From WRCA01 sp050943575 (lineage in GTDB: Bacteria > Pseudomonadota > Alphaproteobacteria > Rs-D84): 21,019 nucleotides of DNA. Below the pieces are notes generated by a model that was not told the origin of the DNA, searched no databases, and worked only from the letters and a program-made list of their open reading frames with translations. The position numbers and the translations under genes were made by a program. The stretch lies in assembly GCA_050943575.1 (NCBI GenBank), contig JBMNPL010000010.1, positions 1 through 21,019 on the forward strand, in the 5' to 3' direction. Below, piece by piece: positions 5,486 through 13,153 of the stretch. Each line of letters opens with the position of its first letter. The stretch's first letter is position 1.

Positions 5486-7867
5486 ATGCAAAACGAGAAA
5501 ATTAAAATTCGTGAAGAAAAATGGCAAAAAAGATGGCGTGATGCGAAAAGCTTTGTTCCATTAAATGACGGAAGTAAGCCAAAAAAATATGATTTGTTTG
5601 AATTTCCATTTCCCAGTGGTAATGGTTTGCATGTCGGACACTTAATACCTTTTGTCGGAATGGATATAATTGCACGTTATCATCGTATGAAAGGTTTTGA
5701 TGTTTTATATCCTATGGGCTTGGATTCTATGGGGATTGCAGCAGAACATTATGCAAAAAAAATCGGCAAACACCCAAGTGATTCAGTCAAAGAATTAATA
5801 AAAATATTTGAAAAAGATGCATCCGTTATCGGTTTGTCTTTTAATCCAGAATCATTTTTAACAACATCAGATCCGAAATTTATAAAATGGACTCAATGGT
5901 TATTTATCAGATTGTTTAATGCAGGTTTAGCATACAAAGATGATTTCCCAATGAATTGGTGCCCAAATTGCCAAACTACATTTACTAATGAAGAACTAGA
6001 AGATGATGGTACTTGCCCCAGATGTAAAGGTAAAATAGAACAAAAAATGAAAAAACAGTGGATGATGGCAATAACTAAATTCGCTGATAGATTAATAGAT
6101 GATTTAGAATTAGTTGATTATCCAGAACGTGTAAAAACAGCGCAAATAAATTGGGTTGGACGTAGTTATGGTGCCGAAGTAGATTTTATGGTCGGGACTG
6201 ATAAAATGACAATTTATACAACCAGAATAGATACTATTTTTGGCGCAACTTTTTGTGTAATTGCACCAGAACATCAATTAGTTCAAAAATGGCTAACATC
6301 CGGCAAAATTACCAATTCTGACGAAGTTCTTGCTTATATCGCCTCTGCCAAAGAAAAAAATGAATTTGAACGCACTGATACAAGTAAAGAAAAAACAGGT
6401 ATAGAATTAAAAGGTATTTGTGCTCGTAATCCATATAATGGGCAAGAAATACCAATTTTTGTAGCAGATTATGTTTTAGCAAATTATGGTTTTGGTGCAA
6501 TTATGGCAGTTCCAGCACATGATCAACGAGATTGGGATTTTGCTAAAAAGTTCGGATTAAAAATAATACCTGTTTTAGATAATGGTGATATTTCAAAACA
6601 AGCACAAACAGGTGATGGACTACACATTAACAGCGAATATTTAAACGGGTTAAATAAAGAAGATGCAATTAAAGTTGCGCTGGAACATGGTGCTGATTTT
6701 GCACGTAGTGCAAAACAATACAAAATGCGAGATTGGGCTTTTTCTCGTCAAATGTATTGGGGGGAACCAATACCATTAGTTTATTGTGAAAAATGTGGAT
6801 GGGTTCCTGTGCCTGATAATGAATTACCCCTGATGCAACCTTATTTAACAGATTTTTCACCAACAACTGATGGCGAAGGGCCATTGGCACGTGCAACAGA
6901 TTGGGTAAATACAACTTGTCCAAAATGTGGTGAATATGCAAAACGTGAAACTGATACTATGCCGGGATGGGCTGGGTCTTCTTGGTATTTCTTGCGTTAT
7001 TTAGATCCTGATAATAATGATGAGTTTTGCAATCGTGAACAAATGGAAAAATGGATGCCAATAGATCATTATAATGGCCCGATGGAACATGTAACGCGTC
7101 ATATGATGTATTCTAGATTTTGGTATAAAGCATTATATGATATTGGACTAGTCCCAAGTGTTGAACCATATAAAAAACGAACTCTAAATGGCTTGATGAT
7201 GGGTTCTGATGGACGCAAAATGTCAAAATCTTTGGGAAATTTAGTTCCCAGTTCCGAAGTTGTTAATCGTGCTGGTGCAGACGCATGTCGTATGACTGTT
7301 TTATTTTTAGGCCCTTATGATTCAAATGTAAATTGGTCCGAAGATACTTTGCGCGGTGTTGAAAGATTTCTAAAACGCGTTGAAAATATGCCTGTTTCAG
7401 ATATTAAACCAAATGATGAACAAGAACGTTTAATGAATCAATTAATTAAAGATGTTGCCGAACGTATAGAAAATATGCAATTTAATACGGCAATTTCAGC
7501 CATGATGGAATACATAAATCAATTTGTTGGTGAAATGCCACGCGATTGTTTTGAAGTATTATTACAATGTTTAAATCCATTTGCTCCGCATTTAGCAGAA
7601 GAAATGTGGGAGAAACTGGGACACTCAGAAATGTTAGTTTTGCATCCTTGGCCTGATGTAGATGAATCTAAATTAGAACGCAAATCACAAAATATTTCTG
7701 TTTCTGTAAATGGAAAACATCGTGGAATAATTCAAGTTGATGTTAATGCAACAAAAGATGAAATTACAGATGCCGCAAAGATTGTTGCTGAAAAATTTTT
7801 AACAGGTGAAATAATAAAAACAATTTTCGTTCCTGGAAAATTGATAAACTTTTTAATCAAGGGTTAA
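5486..7867 (+). CDS. leuS: Leucyl-tRNA synthetase
   Basis: This class I synthetase charges tRNA-Leu. The catalytic HIGH motif is HVGH (49-52) and the KMSKS loop is at 578-582. A zinc-binding insert has CPNC...CPRC around residues 160-180. The CP1 editing domain includes TTRIDTIFGATF and GFGAIMAVPAHDQRDWDFAKKF. A second Cys cluster (CEKCGW, then CPKCGE) lies in the later insert. The C-terminal domain ends with VSVNGKHRGIIQVDV and VPGKLINFLIKG. At 793 residues it is shorter than the E. coli enzyme (860). The usual GWDAFGLPAE signature after HIGH reads GLDSMGIAAEHYA, which is divergent. The gene heads the leuS-lptE-holA operon, with lptE starting two bases after the stop. This arrangement is common in Alphaproteobacteria. 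Confidence 0.97.
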   Translation: MQNEKIKIREEKWQKRWRDAKSFVPLNDGSKPKKYDLFEFPFPSGNGLHVGHLIPFVGMDIIARYHRMKGFDVLYPMGLDSMGIAAEHYAKKIGKHPSDSVKELIKIFEKDASVIGLSFNPESFLTTSDPKFIKWTQWLFIRLFNAGLAYKDDFPMNWCPNCQTTFTNEELEDDGTCPRCKGKIEQKMKKQWMMAITKFADRLIDDLELVDYPERVKTAQINWVGRSYGAEVDFMVGTDKMTIYTTRIDTIFGATFCVIAPEHQLVQKWLTSGKITNSDEVLAYIASAKEKNEFERTDTSKEKTGIELKGICARNPYNGQEIPIFVADYVLANYGFGAIMAVPAHDQRDWDFAKKFGLKIIPVLDNGDISKQAQTGDGLHINSEYLNGLNKEDAIKVALEHGADFARSAKQYKMRDWAFSRQMYWGEPIPLVYCEKCGWVPVPDNELPLMQPYLTDFSPTTDGEGPLARATDWVNTTCPKCGEYAKRETDTMPGWAGSSWYFLRYLDPDNNDEFCNREQMEKWMPIDHYNGPMEHVTRHMMYSRFWYKALYDIGLVPSVEPYKKRTLNGLMMGSDGRKMSKSLGNLVPSSEVVNRAGADACRMTVLFLGPYDSNVNWSEDTLRGVERFLKRVENMPVSDIKPNDEQERLMNQLIKDVAERIENMQFNTAISAMMEYINQFVGEMPRDCFEVLLQCLNPFAPHLAEEMWEKLGHSEMLVLHPWPDVDESKLERKSQNISVSVNGKHRGIIQVDVNATKDEITDAAKIVAEKFLTGEIIKTIFVPGKLINFLIKG

Positions 7868-7869
7868 AA

Positions 7870-8349
7870 ATGAAAAAACTATTTGTTGTTTGTTCTTTAA
7901 TATTTTCTCTTTATGCTTGTGGTTTTAAACCAATGTATTCAAATGATTTAATGATTAAAACAAAAGAAGTGTGGGTTGCCCCAATTTCTGGAACAAATGG
8001 GATAGATTTGCGTAATTCATTGCGAGCACAACTGGGTGATAATGATGATGAAGCATCAGCAAAATATTCTTTGATAATAGATTTGCAAGATTCAAATAAA
8101 ACATTTAAAGGATTACAAAAAACAGGTGATGCTACTTGGCAAGAAATTAGCATAAAAGCCAAGTATTTATTAAAAGAAAACACAAGTGGTAAAGTTTTAC
8201 TTAATGGTAGTGAAACAGCAGCAGAATCATATACTTTTGTTACAGACCTTGTTTCTGCACAATCATCTCAAAAAAATGCAGAACAAAATACAATAAGATT
8301 ACTTGCTGATAAAATAAGTATGCGTGTATCTGCAATGGTGGCTAAATGA
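7870..8349 (+). CDS. lptE: LPS-assembly lipoprotein LptE
   Basis: LptE is the outer-membrane lipoprotein that plugs the LptD barrel and helps insert lipopolysaccharide into the outer leaflet. The 159-residue product starts with a lipoprotein signal peptide ending in the lipobox LYAC (acylated Cys17). The characteristic CGFKPMYS follows. The rest is a small alpha/beta domain ending in a helix rich in Ala and Gln, as in the family (FVTDLVSAQSSQKNAEQNTIRLLADKISMRV). The weak sequence conservation is normal for LptE, so the call rests on the N-terminal signature, the size and the position between leuS and holA. Its stop overlaps the holA start (ATGA), indicating translational coupling. The AAGGG before its start overlaps the end of leuS. 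Confidence 0.9.
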   Translation: MKKLFVVCSLIFSLYACGFKPMYSNDLMIKTKEVWVAPISGTNGIDLRNSLRAQLGDNDDEASAKYSLIIDLQDSNKTFKGLQKTGDATWQEISIKAKYLLKENTSGKVLLNGSETAAESYTFVTDLVSAQSSQKNAEQNTIRLLADKISMRVSAMVAK

Positions 8350-9338
8350 AATGGAAGGAATCAGATTTTAATACAGAATTAAACAAGATTCGTGGAATCT
8401 TGGTTTATGGACCTGATGCAGGGCAGGTGGATGAATTTTTTGATAGCGCAATAAAAAAACTGCAAATAGAAAAAGATAATATTTTTGTAGTTTCTTCAAA
8501 TGAATTAAAAGACAAACAAGAAGCAATTTTTGCAGAAGCATGCAGCCCATCAATGTTTGGCGGAAATAAAATGATTGTTATTACAAATGCTTCGGATTCG
8601 GATGCTAAATTAATATCTGAATTAATTGAACATCCAAGTTTGGGTGCATTTGTATTTATTATGGCTGGGGATTTACGCGCAGGTGGGGGATTGCGTTCTT
8701 ATTTTGAAAATGAAAATAATGTTGCCGCACTTCCATGCTATATTGATGACGAGCGAACACTTGCAACATTAATACAAAAAGATTTATTTGCTGCAGGTGT
8801 AAAAAAAATTGATCCAGACGCAATGGATTATATGAAAATCAATCTGGGTGTGGATCGTGGTATTACGCGTAGTTTTTTGAAAAAAATCGCTATTTATGTT
8901 GATGATAAAAAAACCGTTTCCCTAGAAGATGTTGAAAAATGTTTGCCAGATACTGGTGCCGCAAATATTGATGACTTTTTACATTCATTAACTGCCGGTC
9001 ATATTGCACAAACAATAAAAGCTTTGGATAGATTGTTTTTTAATAATGCAGAACCAAATATGTTAGTCCGTGTGCTAAATGCACATTTTAAAAAATTACT
9101 TGATGCTGTTGTTACAGGACGAATGCCAAGGTTGTTTTGGAAAATTGAAAAAGATTTTAATATTGCTGTTCGTATTTGGCCTGAATCAGAAATTGTAGGT
9201 GTATTAGTGCGCTTAAATGAACTTGAAAGACAATTGCGAACAACCGGTATGCCAAATGAAATTTTATTGCGTGATTTTGCATTAAAGTTGTCTGTGCGTG
9301 CAGCGAAACTATCTACAAGAATTCGTCGTAAATCTTGA
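8346..9338 (+). CDS. holA: DNA polymerase III subunit delta
   Basis: HolA is the clamp-loader subunit that opens the beta sliding clamp during DNA replication. The 330-residue length fits the family. The N-terminal AAA-like domain begins GILVYGPDAGQVDEFFDSAI (about 17-36), in the position of a nucleotide-binding P-loop but lacking a functional Walker A lysine, as is normal for delta. A middle segment, SPSMFGGNKMIVITNA, corresponds to the clamp-interacting region. The C-terminal collar domain includes DDFLHSLTAGHIAQTIKALDRLFFNNAEPNMLVRVLNAHFKKL and ends in RDFALKLSVRAAKLSTRIRRKS. The start codon overlaps the lptE stop. The gene ends seven bases before the convergent map gene, and I see no terminator in between. 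Confidence 0.93.
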   Translation: MKWKESDFNTELNKIRGILVYGPDAGQVDEFFDSAIKKLQIEKDNIFVVSSNELKDKQEAIFAEACSPSMFGGNKMIVITNASDSDAKLISELIEHPSLGAFVFIMAGDLRAGGGLRSYFENENNVAALPCYIDDERTLATLIQKDLFAAGVKKIDPDAMDYMKINLGVDRGITRSFLKKIAIYVDDKKTVSLEDVEKCLPDTGAANIDDFLHSLTAGHIAQTIKALDRLFFNNAEPNMLVRVLNAHFKKLLDAVVTGRMPRLFWKIEKDFNIAVRIWPESEIVGVLVRLNELERQLRTTGMPNEILLRDFALKLSVRAAKLSTRIRRKS

Positions 9339-9345
9339 ATAAAAA

Positions 9346-10107
9346 CTATTCCCCGCGTTCAGTAAAGATTATAGCCCCGTCTTCTGTAATACCAATTGTA
9401 TGTTCCCATTGGGCTGACATTCCGCCATCCGTAGTGCGCGCAGTCCATCCATCATCATCTATTTTACATTTATTAGAATTTTCGCATAAAATTGGCTCTA
9501 TGGTAAAAACAAGCCCCGGAACCATTTTGATTTTATCAAATTTTTTATCATACCAATGAAAAATTTGGGGCTCGTCATGCATTACTTTTCCTATACCATG
9601 TCCGATAAAATCATGAGAAATAGTAAAGCCATAAGGTTTAACAACTTTTTCAATCGTCCGCCCAATTTCAGAAAGTGGAACATTTGGTGCACAAACAGCA
9701 ATTGCACTATTTAACGCGTCCAAGCAAACATTGACCAGTTTTCTGGAATTTTGTTTTACATCCCCGATTAAAAACATACGGGATGCATCAGCATGAAATC
9801 CCTTATGTTCGGCGGTTAAATCAATATTTATAATGTCCCCGTCTTGTAAAAATTCATCATCACGTGGAATACCATGAACAATTACATCATTGCGACTGGT
9901 ACAGCAATATCTGGGAAATCCATGATACCCAAATGATGAAGATTTTGCATTATTTTCATGTAAAAACTCGGCAACCATACGATCTATATCACCAGTTGAA
10001 ATTCCTGCACGAATTTGTGGGGATATAAAATCAAAACAACGTGCGACTATATCACCCGCTGCCCGTAATCTTTTAAAATCTTTTGGGGCATAAACACTTG
10101 GTAGCAT
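9346..10107 (-). CDS. map: Methionine aminopeptidase, type I
   Basis: The enzyme removes the initiator methionine from nascent proteins. The 253-residue protein has all five metal ligands of the type I family: Asp96 (NIDL), Asp107 (HADAS), His170 (GHGIG), Glu204 (TIEP) and Glu235 (QWEHT). His78 (VHGIP) is the substrate-contacting histidine. The length is normal for the short bacterial form without an N-terminal extension. It is the last gene of a compact three-gene minus-strand operon. Its ATG shares a base with the zapA stop (TAATG), which suggests coupled translation. It is convergent with holA. Confidence 0.96.
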   Translation of the reverse strand: MLPSVYAPKDFKRLRAAGDIVARCFDFISPQIRAGISTGDIDRMVAEFLHENNAKSSSFGYHGFPRYCCTSRNDVIVHGIPRDDEFLQDGDIINIDLTAEHKGFHADASRMFLIGDVKQNSRKLVNVCLDALNSAIAVCAPNVPLSEIGRTIEKVVKPYGFTISHDFIGHGIGKVMHDEPQIFHWYDKKFDKIKMVPGLVFTIEPILCENSNKCKIDDDGWTARTTDGGMSAQWEHTIGITEDGAIIFTERGE

Positions 10108-10379
10108 TATTTTTCCATTTTATTTTTTACTTCTTGAATTCTATTTAAAATCTTTTCAAGTGCAACAGCATCATTTTTATCCCGTGACATAATTTCATCC
10201 GCCAAAACAATACATAAAGTAGCAAGCAAAGAATTATCCGGTAAATTACCAATTTTGTTTTTAATCTCGTGAGCACGAGCATTAACAAATTTTCCAATCT
10301 CTACCAGTCGCATTTCTTGACCATCTTCGCAACCCATGGCATAGTTTTTATTCAATATCGGAATTGCAACAACACTCAT
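10107..10379 (-). CDS. zapA: Cell division protein ZapA
   Basis: ZapA is a small FtsZ-associated protein that bundles protofilaments at the division site. The 90-residue product shows the family pattern: a short N-terminal beta segment (VVAIPILNKNYAMGCEDGQEMRLVEIGKFVNAR), then a helical dimerisation region containing LLATLCIVLADEIMSR and a C-terminal coiled coil (ALEKILNRIQEVKNKMEK). Its ATG overlaps the stop of the upstream coiled-coil ORF (ATGA) and its stop overlaps the map start, so the three genes form one tightly coupled unit. Co-expression of a Z-ring factor with methionine aminopeptidase looks like operon packing rather than a functional link. Confidence 0.85.
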   Translation of the reverse strand: MSVVAIPILNKNYAMGCEDGQEMRLVEIGKFVNARAHEIKNKIGNLPDNSLLATLCIVLADEIMSRDKNDAVALEKILNRIQEVKNKMEK

Positions 10380-10573
10380 TTTATACTCTTTAATGTTGAA
10401 ATAGATTTATCAATAAGTTGGGTTGCACGAATGTTTTTTGTGCTTATATCAGCCAGTTGACGTGATAAGACTGAAATTTCCATATCTGATTTAGATTTAA
10501 TATCCGCTAAATTATCAGCAGCGGCTTCTAATTCATCAAGTTCTTTCAATATCTTATTTATAATTTCTGACAT
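10376..10573 (-). CDS. Small coiled-coil protein upstream of zapA
   Basis: This 65-residue protein is almost entirely amphipathic helix, with heptad-like leucines and isoleucines (IINKILKELDELEAAADNLADIKSK, then ISVLSRQLADISTKNIRATQLI). It lacks signals or membrane segments. It overlaps zapA and precedes it in the operon. Alphaproteobacteria often carry a short coiled-coil protein of the DUF4164 kind at this position, and the shape also recalls ZapB. I infer a division-linked coiled-coil partner but cannot assign the family from the sequence alone. The ATG at 10573 has an in-frame stop two codons upstream and no Shine-Dalgarno sequence. The promoter's -10 box ends seven bases before it, so the mRNA is probably leaderless. 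Confidence 0.75.
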   Translation of the reverse strand: MSEIINKILKELDELEAAADNLADIKSKSDMEISVLSRQLADISTKNIRATQLIDKSISTLKSIK

Positions 10574-10580
10574 GATTTAT

Positions 10581-10609
10581 ATGGTAAGACATTTTTTTTA
10601 TGCATTCAA
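10581..10609 (-). promoter_or_regulatory. Promoter of the coiled-coil/zapA/map operon
   Basis: On the minus strand TTGAAT (10609-10604), a 17-base spacer and TACCAT (10586-10581) resemble a sigma-70 promoter. The predicted start lies at or within a base or two of the ATG at 10573. Confidence 0.4.
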
Positions 10610-10620
10610 GGTTAAAAATA

Positions 10621-10647
10621 TGATATAATTAGGTTTCGTAAGAGGGG
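10621..10647 (+). promoter_or_regulatory. Extended -10 promoter and ribosome binding site of the 251-residue gene
   Basis: TGATATAAT (10621-10629) is a perfect extended -10 element with a poor -35. AGAGGGG (10641-10647) lies six bases before a GTG start at 10654, which decides this unusual start codon. Confidence 0.6.
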
Positions 10648-10653
10648 TGTGCA

Positions 10654-11409
10654 GTGAAGACAAAAATCATTTATATTTCTGGTGGTGAAAATTTAGATAT
10701 GTCAGTAATTAAAACTGCGTTTGATGAAGTTCGCCAAACTTTAGAATTAGGTGACGATGTGTTGCTTTTTGGTGTCCCACTAGAAGACAAGGTATCATCA
10801 GAATCTTTTATTTCAGAACAAATAAATTCTGCCGAAACAATTCAAGAAAATGAAAAAATAGAAGAAATTGCGAACGAATCTCAAACATTATCCCAAGAAC
10901 CGATTGAAGCAAATTCAGAATCAACCCCAGAAGTTGAACATGTTATTCCAATTTTATCAGTGCTTTCCGGTGGTAAATCTGAATCTGTTAAAGAACCTGT
11001 TCAAACAGCATCTGTTTCAGATTTATCAGATGCATTAAGCGAAGATTTACCAATCGCGGAACAAAAAGCCCCACAAACAATTGAAGAAATTTTTGAAAAC
11101 TTAACACCATTGCCCGAAGAAAAAATTATAGAAACATCACGTTTAACAATAAGTGAAATATCTTGTGATGAAAATATTACAGATGATGCAACATTAACAA
11201 TGTTGGCAACAGAATTTGTTGAAACACAAAACGTTCAACCTGAATCTGAAAATGAACGCCCCAGTAGAATAAAAAAATTAAAAAATATATTACCTTTTAA
11301 AAAAGCAAAAAAAGAAGAATCTAGTGTATTAAATGATTTGTTTGGATGGGCTGGAATTGCTGCTAATGAGGATGATGCTGGTCCGTCTGGATTTTTTGCT
11401 TCACGATAA
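10654..11409 (+). CDS. Hypothetical acidic protein, first gene of a three-gene operon
   Basis: Translation starts at GTG with a good ribosome binding site. Residues 1-47 form a compact alpha/beta-looking start (KTKIIYISGGENLDMSVIKTAFDEVRQTLELGDDVLLFGVPLED). Residues about 48-200 are low-complexity, very acidic and rich in Glu, Ser, Thr and Pro, probably disordered. A basic patch, RPSRIKKLKNILPFKKAKK (202-220), follows. The C terminus, VLNDLFGWAGIAANEDDAGPSGFFASR, reads like a short conserved interaction tail. There is no signal peptide, so the protein is cytoplasmic or associates with the membrane through the basic patch. I do not recognise the family. It stands three bases before a gene for a membrane-anchored lysozyme, so a role in assembling or steering an envelope machine is possible but only inferred. 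Confidence 0.75.
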   Translation: MKTKIIYISGGENLDMSVIKTAFDEVRQTLELGDDVLLFGVPLEDKVSSESFISEQINSAETIQENEKIEEIANESQTLSQEPIEANSESTPEVEHVIPILSVLSGGKSESVKEPVQTASVSDLSDALSEDLPIAEQKAPQTIEEIFENLTPLPEEKIIETSRLTISEISCDENITDDATLTMLATEFVETQNVQPESENERPSRIKKLKNILPFKKAKKEESSVLNDLFGWAGIAANEDDAGPSGFFASR

Positions 11410-11412
11410 TGA

Positions 11413-12555
11413 ATGACTATAAACGAAATTCTTAATCATCTTGAAAATTCTGGATTTAAAGTATTAAATTCTGATAGCACTTTTATCTGGCTAGAAGATC
11501 CGACTTGTTTTGCACGAAGTTTATCTGGTTTTGTTGATGTTGCTTGGGTTGTAATAACATTTTTTGCGGGAATTTTATTGTTTGGTTGGGGAGTTTCAAA
11601 AATTCGTGGCATACAAGGCGATATAATAAAAAATATTCGTAATTTGTTTTTAATATTTGCTATTTTATCAGCATCCAAATTAATAGCGGAATCTCTTTTT
11701 GGTGAAAAAATATTTCTTTGTAAAACAATACAAGTCCCTATTGCCGAAGTAAATAAAATTATAGATTCAGCAGAATTAAAATTAAAAACAAGAGATGCAA
11801 ATAATTTATATGAAAATATAGATATTTATGATTCTGCAACAGGCACCGGAATGCCCAGTAGTATTATGGGTGATATTGAAACAACGGCGCCTGAAACTCC
11901 TTTTGAGGGAACAGGTATAGTTTCAGGTGGCGCAGGGGCTGGCGCTTTATCAAATAATACCGCATTAGAAGCCCATATATTAGCCCACGAAGGTTATCGC
12001 AATCAGGTTTATTTAGATACAAAATATTTACCCACCATAGGTATTGGTAGTTTAGTTAATGATTATTCAAGATTTGCTTTATTTGATTTTTATGCAAATG
12101 GTGTGAAATTAACAGATTCTCAGAAACGAGAATATTATGATAAAGTTATGGCTTATGCTTCGGCAGCCGCGGCAAGAAAAGATCCAATGGTTCAAAATTT
12201 AAACACTAATACAATTACCAATGGAACTTTATCAGATGGAACAAGACTTGCAGATATACGAACCACCAAAGAATCAATACAAAACGAAATGAAAAGATAT
12301 ATTTCGTCTAGTGAATCAATCTTGTCTAAATCTTATAAAGGGTGGCATTCATATCCACAACCTGCAAAAAACGCACTTTTAGATATTGCATATGGATATG
12401 GTGTTGCAGGTATTCATAATATTCGTGGTTTAGATAATTGTGTAAATAATCAAGATTGGATATGTGCCGCGGATGTTGCAACAAGAACGTATGCTAGTCG
12501 TAAACCTGGTATTCAAATCAGACAATGGTTTTTGCAGGCTGCGGGAAATCAATAA
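11413..12555 (+). CDS. Membrane-anchored T4-type (GH24) lysozyme
   Basis: The 380-residue protein has two hydrophobic membrane segments (about 39-62 and 73-94) and a flexible Gly/Ala/Thr-rich linker (about 140-180). A phage T4-type lysozyme domain follows from about 184. It carries the catalytic Glu-Asp-Thr set in the exact T4 spacing: Glu193 (HEG), Asp202 (LDT) and Thr208 (PTIGIG), nine and fifteen residues apart. The enzyme would cleave peptidoglycan, probably on the periplasmic side. The N-terminal part has no family I can name, although paired hydrophobic segments of this type occur in secretion and conjugation proteins. No phage genes surround it, so a domesticated enzyme that opens the cell wall for an envelope structure fits better than a prophage endolysin. 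It lacks a Shine-Dalgarno sequence and starts three bases after the previous stop, so it is probably coupled. Confidence 0.85.
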   Translation: MTINEILNHLENSGFKVLNSDSTFIWLEDPTCFARSLSGFVDVAWVVITFFAGILLFGWGVSKIRGIQGDIIKNIRNLFLIFAILSASKLIAESLFGEKIFLCKTIQVPIAEVNKIIDSAELKLKTRDANNLYENIDIYDSATGTGMPSSIMGDIETTAPETPFEGTGIVSGGAGAGALSNNTALEAHILAHEGYRNQVYLDTKYLPTIGIGSLVNDYSRFALFDFYANGVKLTDSQKREYYDKVMAYASAAAARKDPMVQNLNTNTITNGTLSDGTRLADIRTTKESIQNEMKRYISSSESILSKSYKGWHSYPQPAKNALLDIAYGYGVAGIHNIRGLDNCVNNQDWICAADVATRTYASRKPGIQIRQWFLQAAGNQ

Positions 12556-12565
12556 AGGAAATAAA

Positions 12566-13153
12566 ATGAGAAAAACATTATTTTATACTTTTATCATATT
12601 AATTTCTGCTGGGTTGCTTATTTATTTTTATACAGCAAATAAGGGAAAACAAACGGAACCAAAGTTAGAGTCTTTCCAAATACAAAATCAACCACAATAT
12701 GTAAAACCAAAAGAATTTGATGATGGATTGGAAAATCCTGAAAAAATAGAAACATTTGACTGGGGTACAAGATCAGATGGTGTTGTTGAAATCAGAACTT
12801 ATATGTTTGATATAAATGGTGATAAGTTAAAAGATAAAATAACAAAAACTAGATATGAAAATGGTACAAGACTTGGATTTTGGGATTATAAAATAGAAAT
12901 TGCAACAGGTAGTGCTTGGAAAGATATAACTCCGGATGGTTTAAATACTGCCGAAGATGTAGATTGTGATTTACAAAGAATCCAATTTTCTTTTTTACCA
13001 TTTAAAATTAAAAAAGTATGGCGTGAAATAGAAACTGATTGGGATATGCCATCAATTGCGTTTATTGTAAATTATGAACTTAAAAATGGGGTTTTAGTTG
13101 GTACTCAACCACGAAAAGCCAATGTTGTATGTGATGTAAAAGTGCTTTTTTAA
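12566..13153 (+). CDS. Hypothetical membrane-anchored periplasmic protein
   Basis: The ATG at 12566 was chosen because AAAGGAA lies six bases upstream and the product then begins with a proper membrane anchor (MRKTLFYTFIILISAGLLIYFY, residues 5-22). The frame is open further upstream, but that part overlaps the lysozyme gene. The remaining 170 or so residues look periplasmic. A DINGDKLKDKI segment resembles calcium-binding DxNGDxxxD loops of FG-GAP-like or dockerin-like repeats, followed by beta-rich sequence (RLGFWDYKIEIATGSAWKDITPDG) and two Cys residues. I do not recognise the family. It follows the lysozyme gene by ten bases and ends the operon. Its stop codon overlaps the stop of the convergent waaA gene, and no terminator separates them. 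Confidence 0.75.
   Translation: MRKTLFYTFIILISAGLLIYFYTANKGKQTEPKLESFQIQNQPQYVKPKEFDDGLENPEKIETFDWGTRSDGVVEIRTYMFDINGDKLKDKITKTRYENGTRLGFWDYKIEIATGSAWKDITPDGLNTAEDVDCDLQRIQFSFLPFKIKKVWREIETDWDMPSIAFIVNYELKNGVLVGTQPRKANVVCDVKVLF

Noticed and set aside
9346..10107. Plus-strand frames opposite map and other open frames antisense to clear genes
   Set aside because: They lack ribosome binding sites and protein-like composition and lie entirely over well-supported genes.
11413..12555. Prophage endolysin interpretation of the GH24 protein
   Set aside because: No other phage genes are nearby, and the domain is tethered to two membrane segments within a non-phage operon.
12464..12565. Longer start for the third gene of the lysozyme operon
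   Set aside because: It overlaps the lysozyme gene by 92 bases and lacks a ribosome binding site. The ATG at 12566 has AAAGGAA and starts a membrane anchor.
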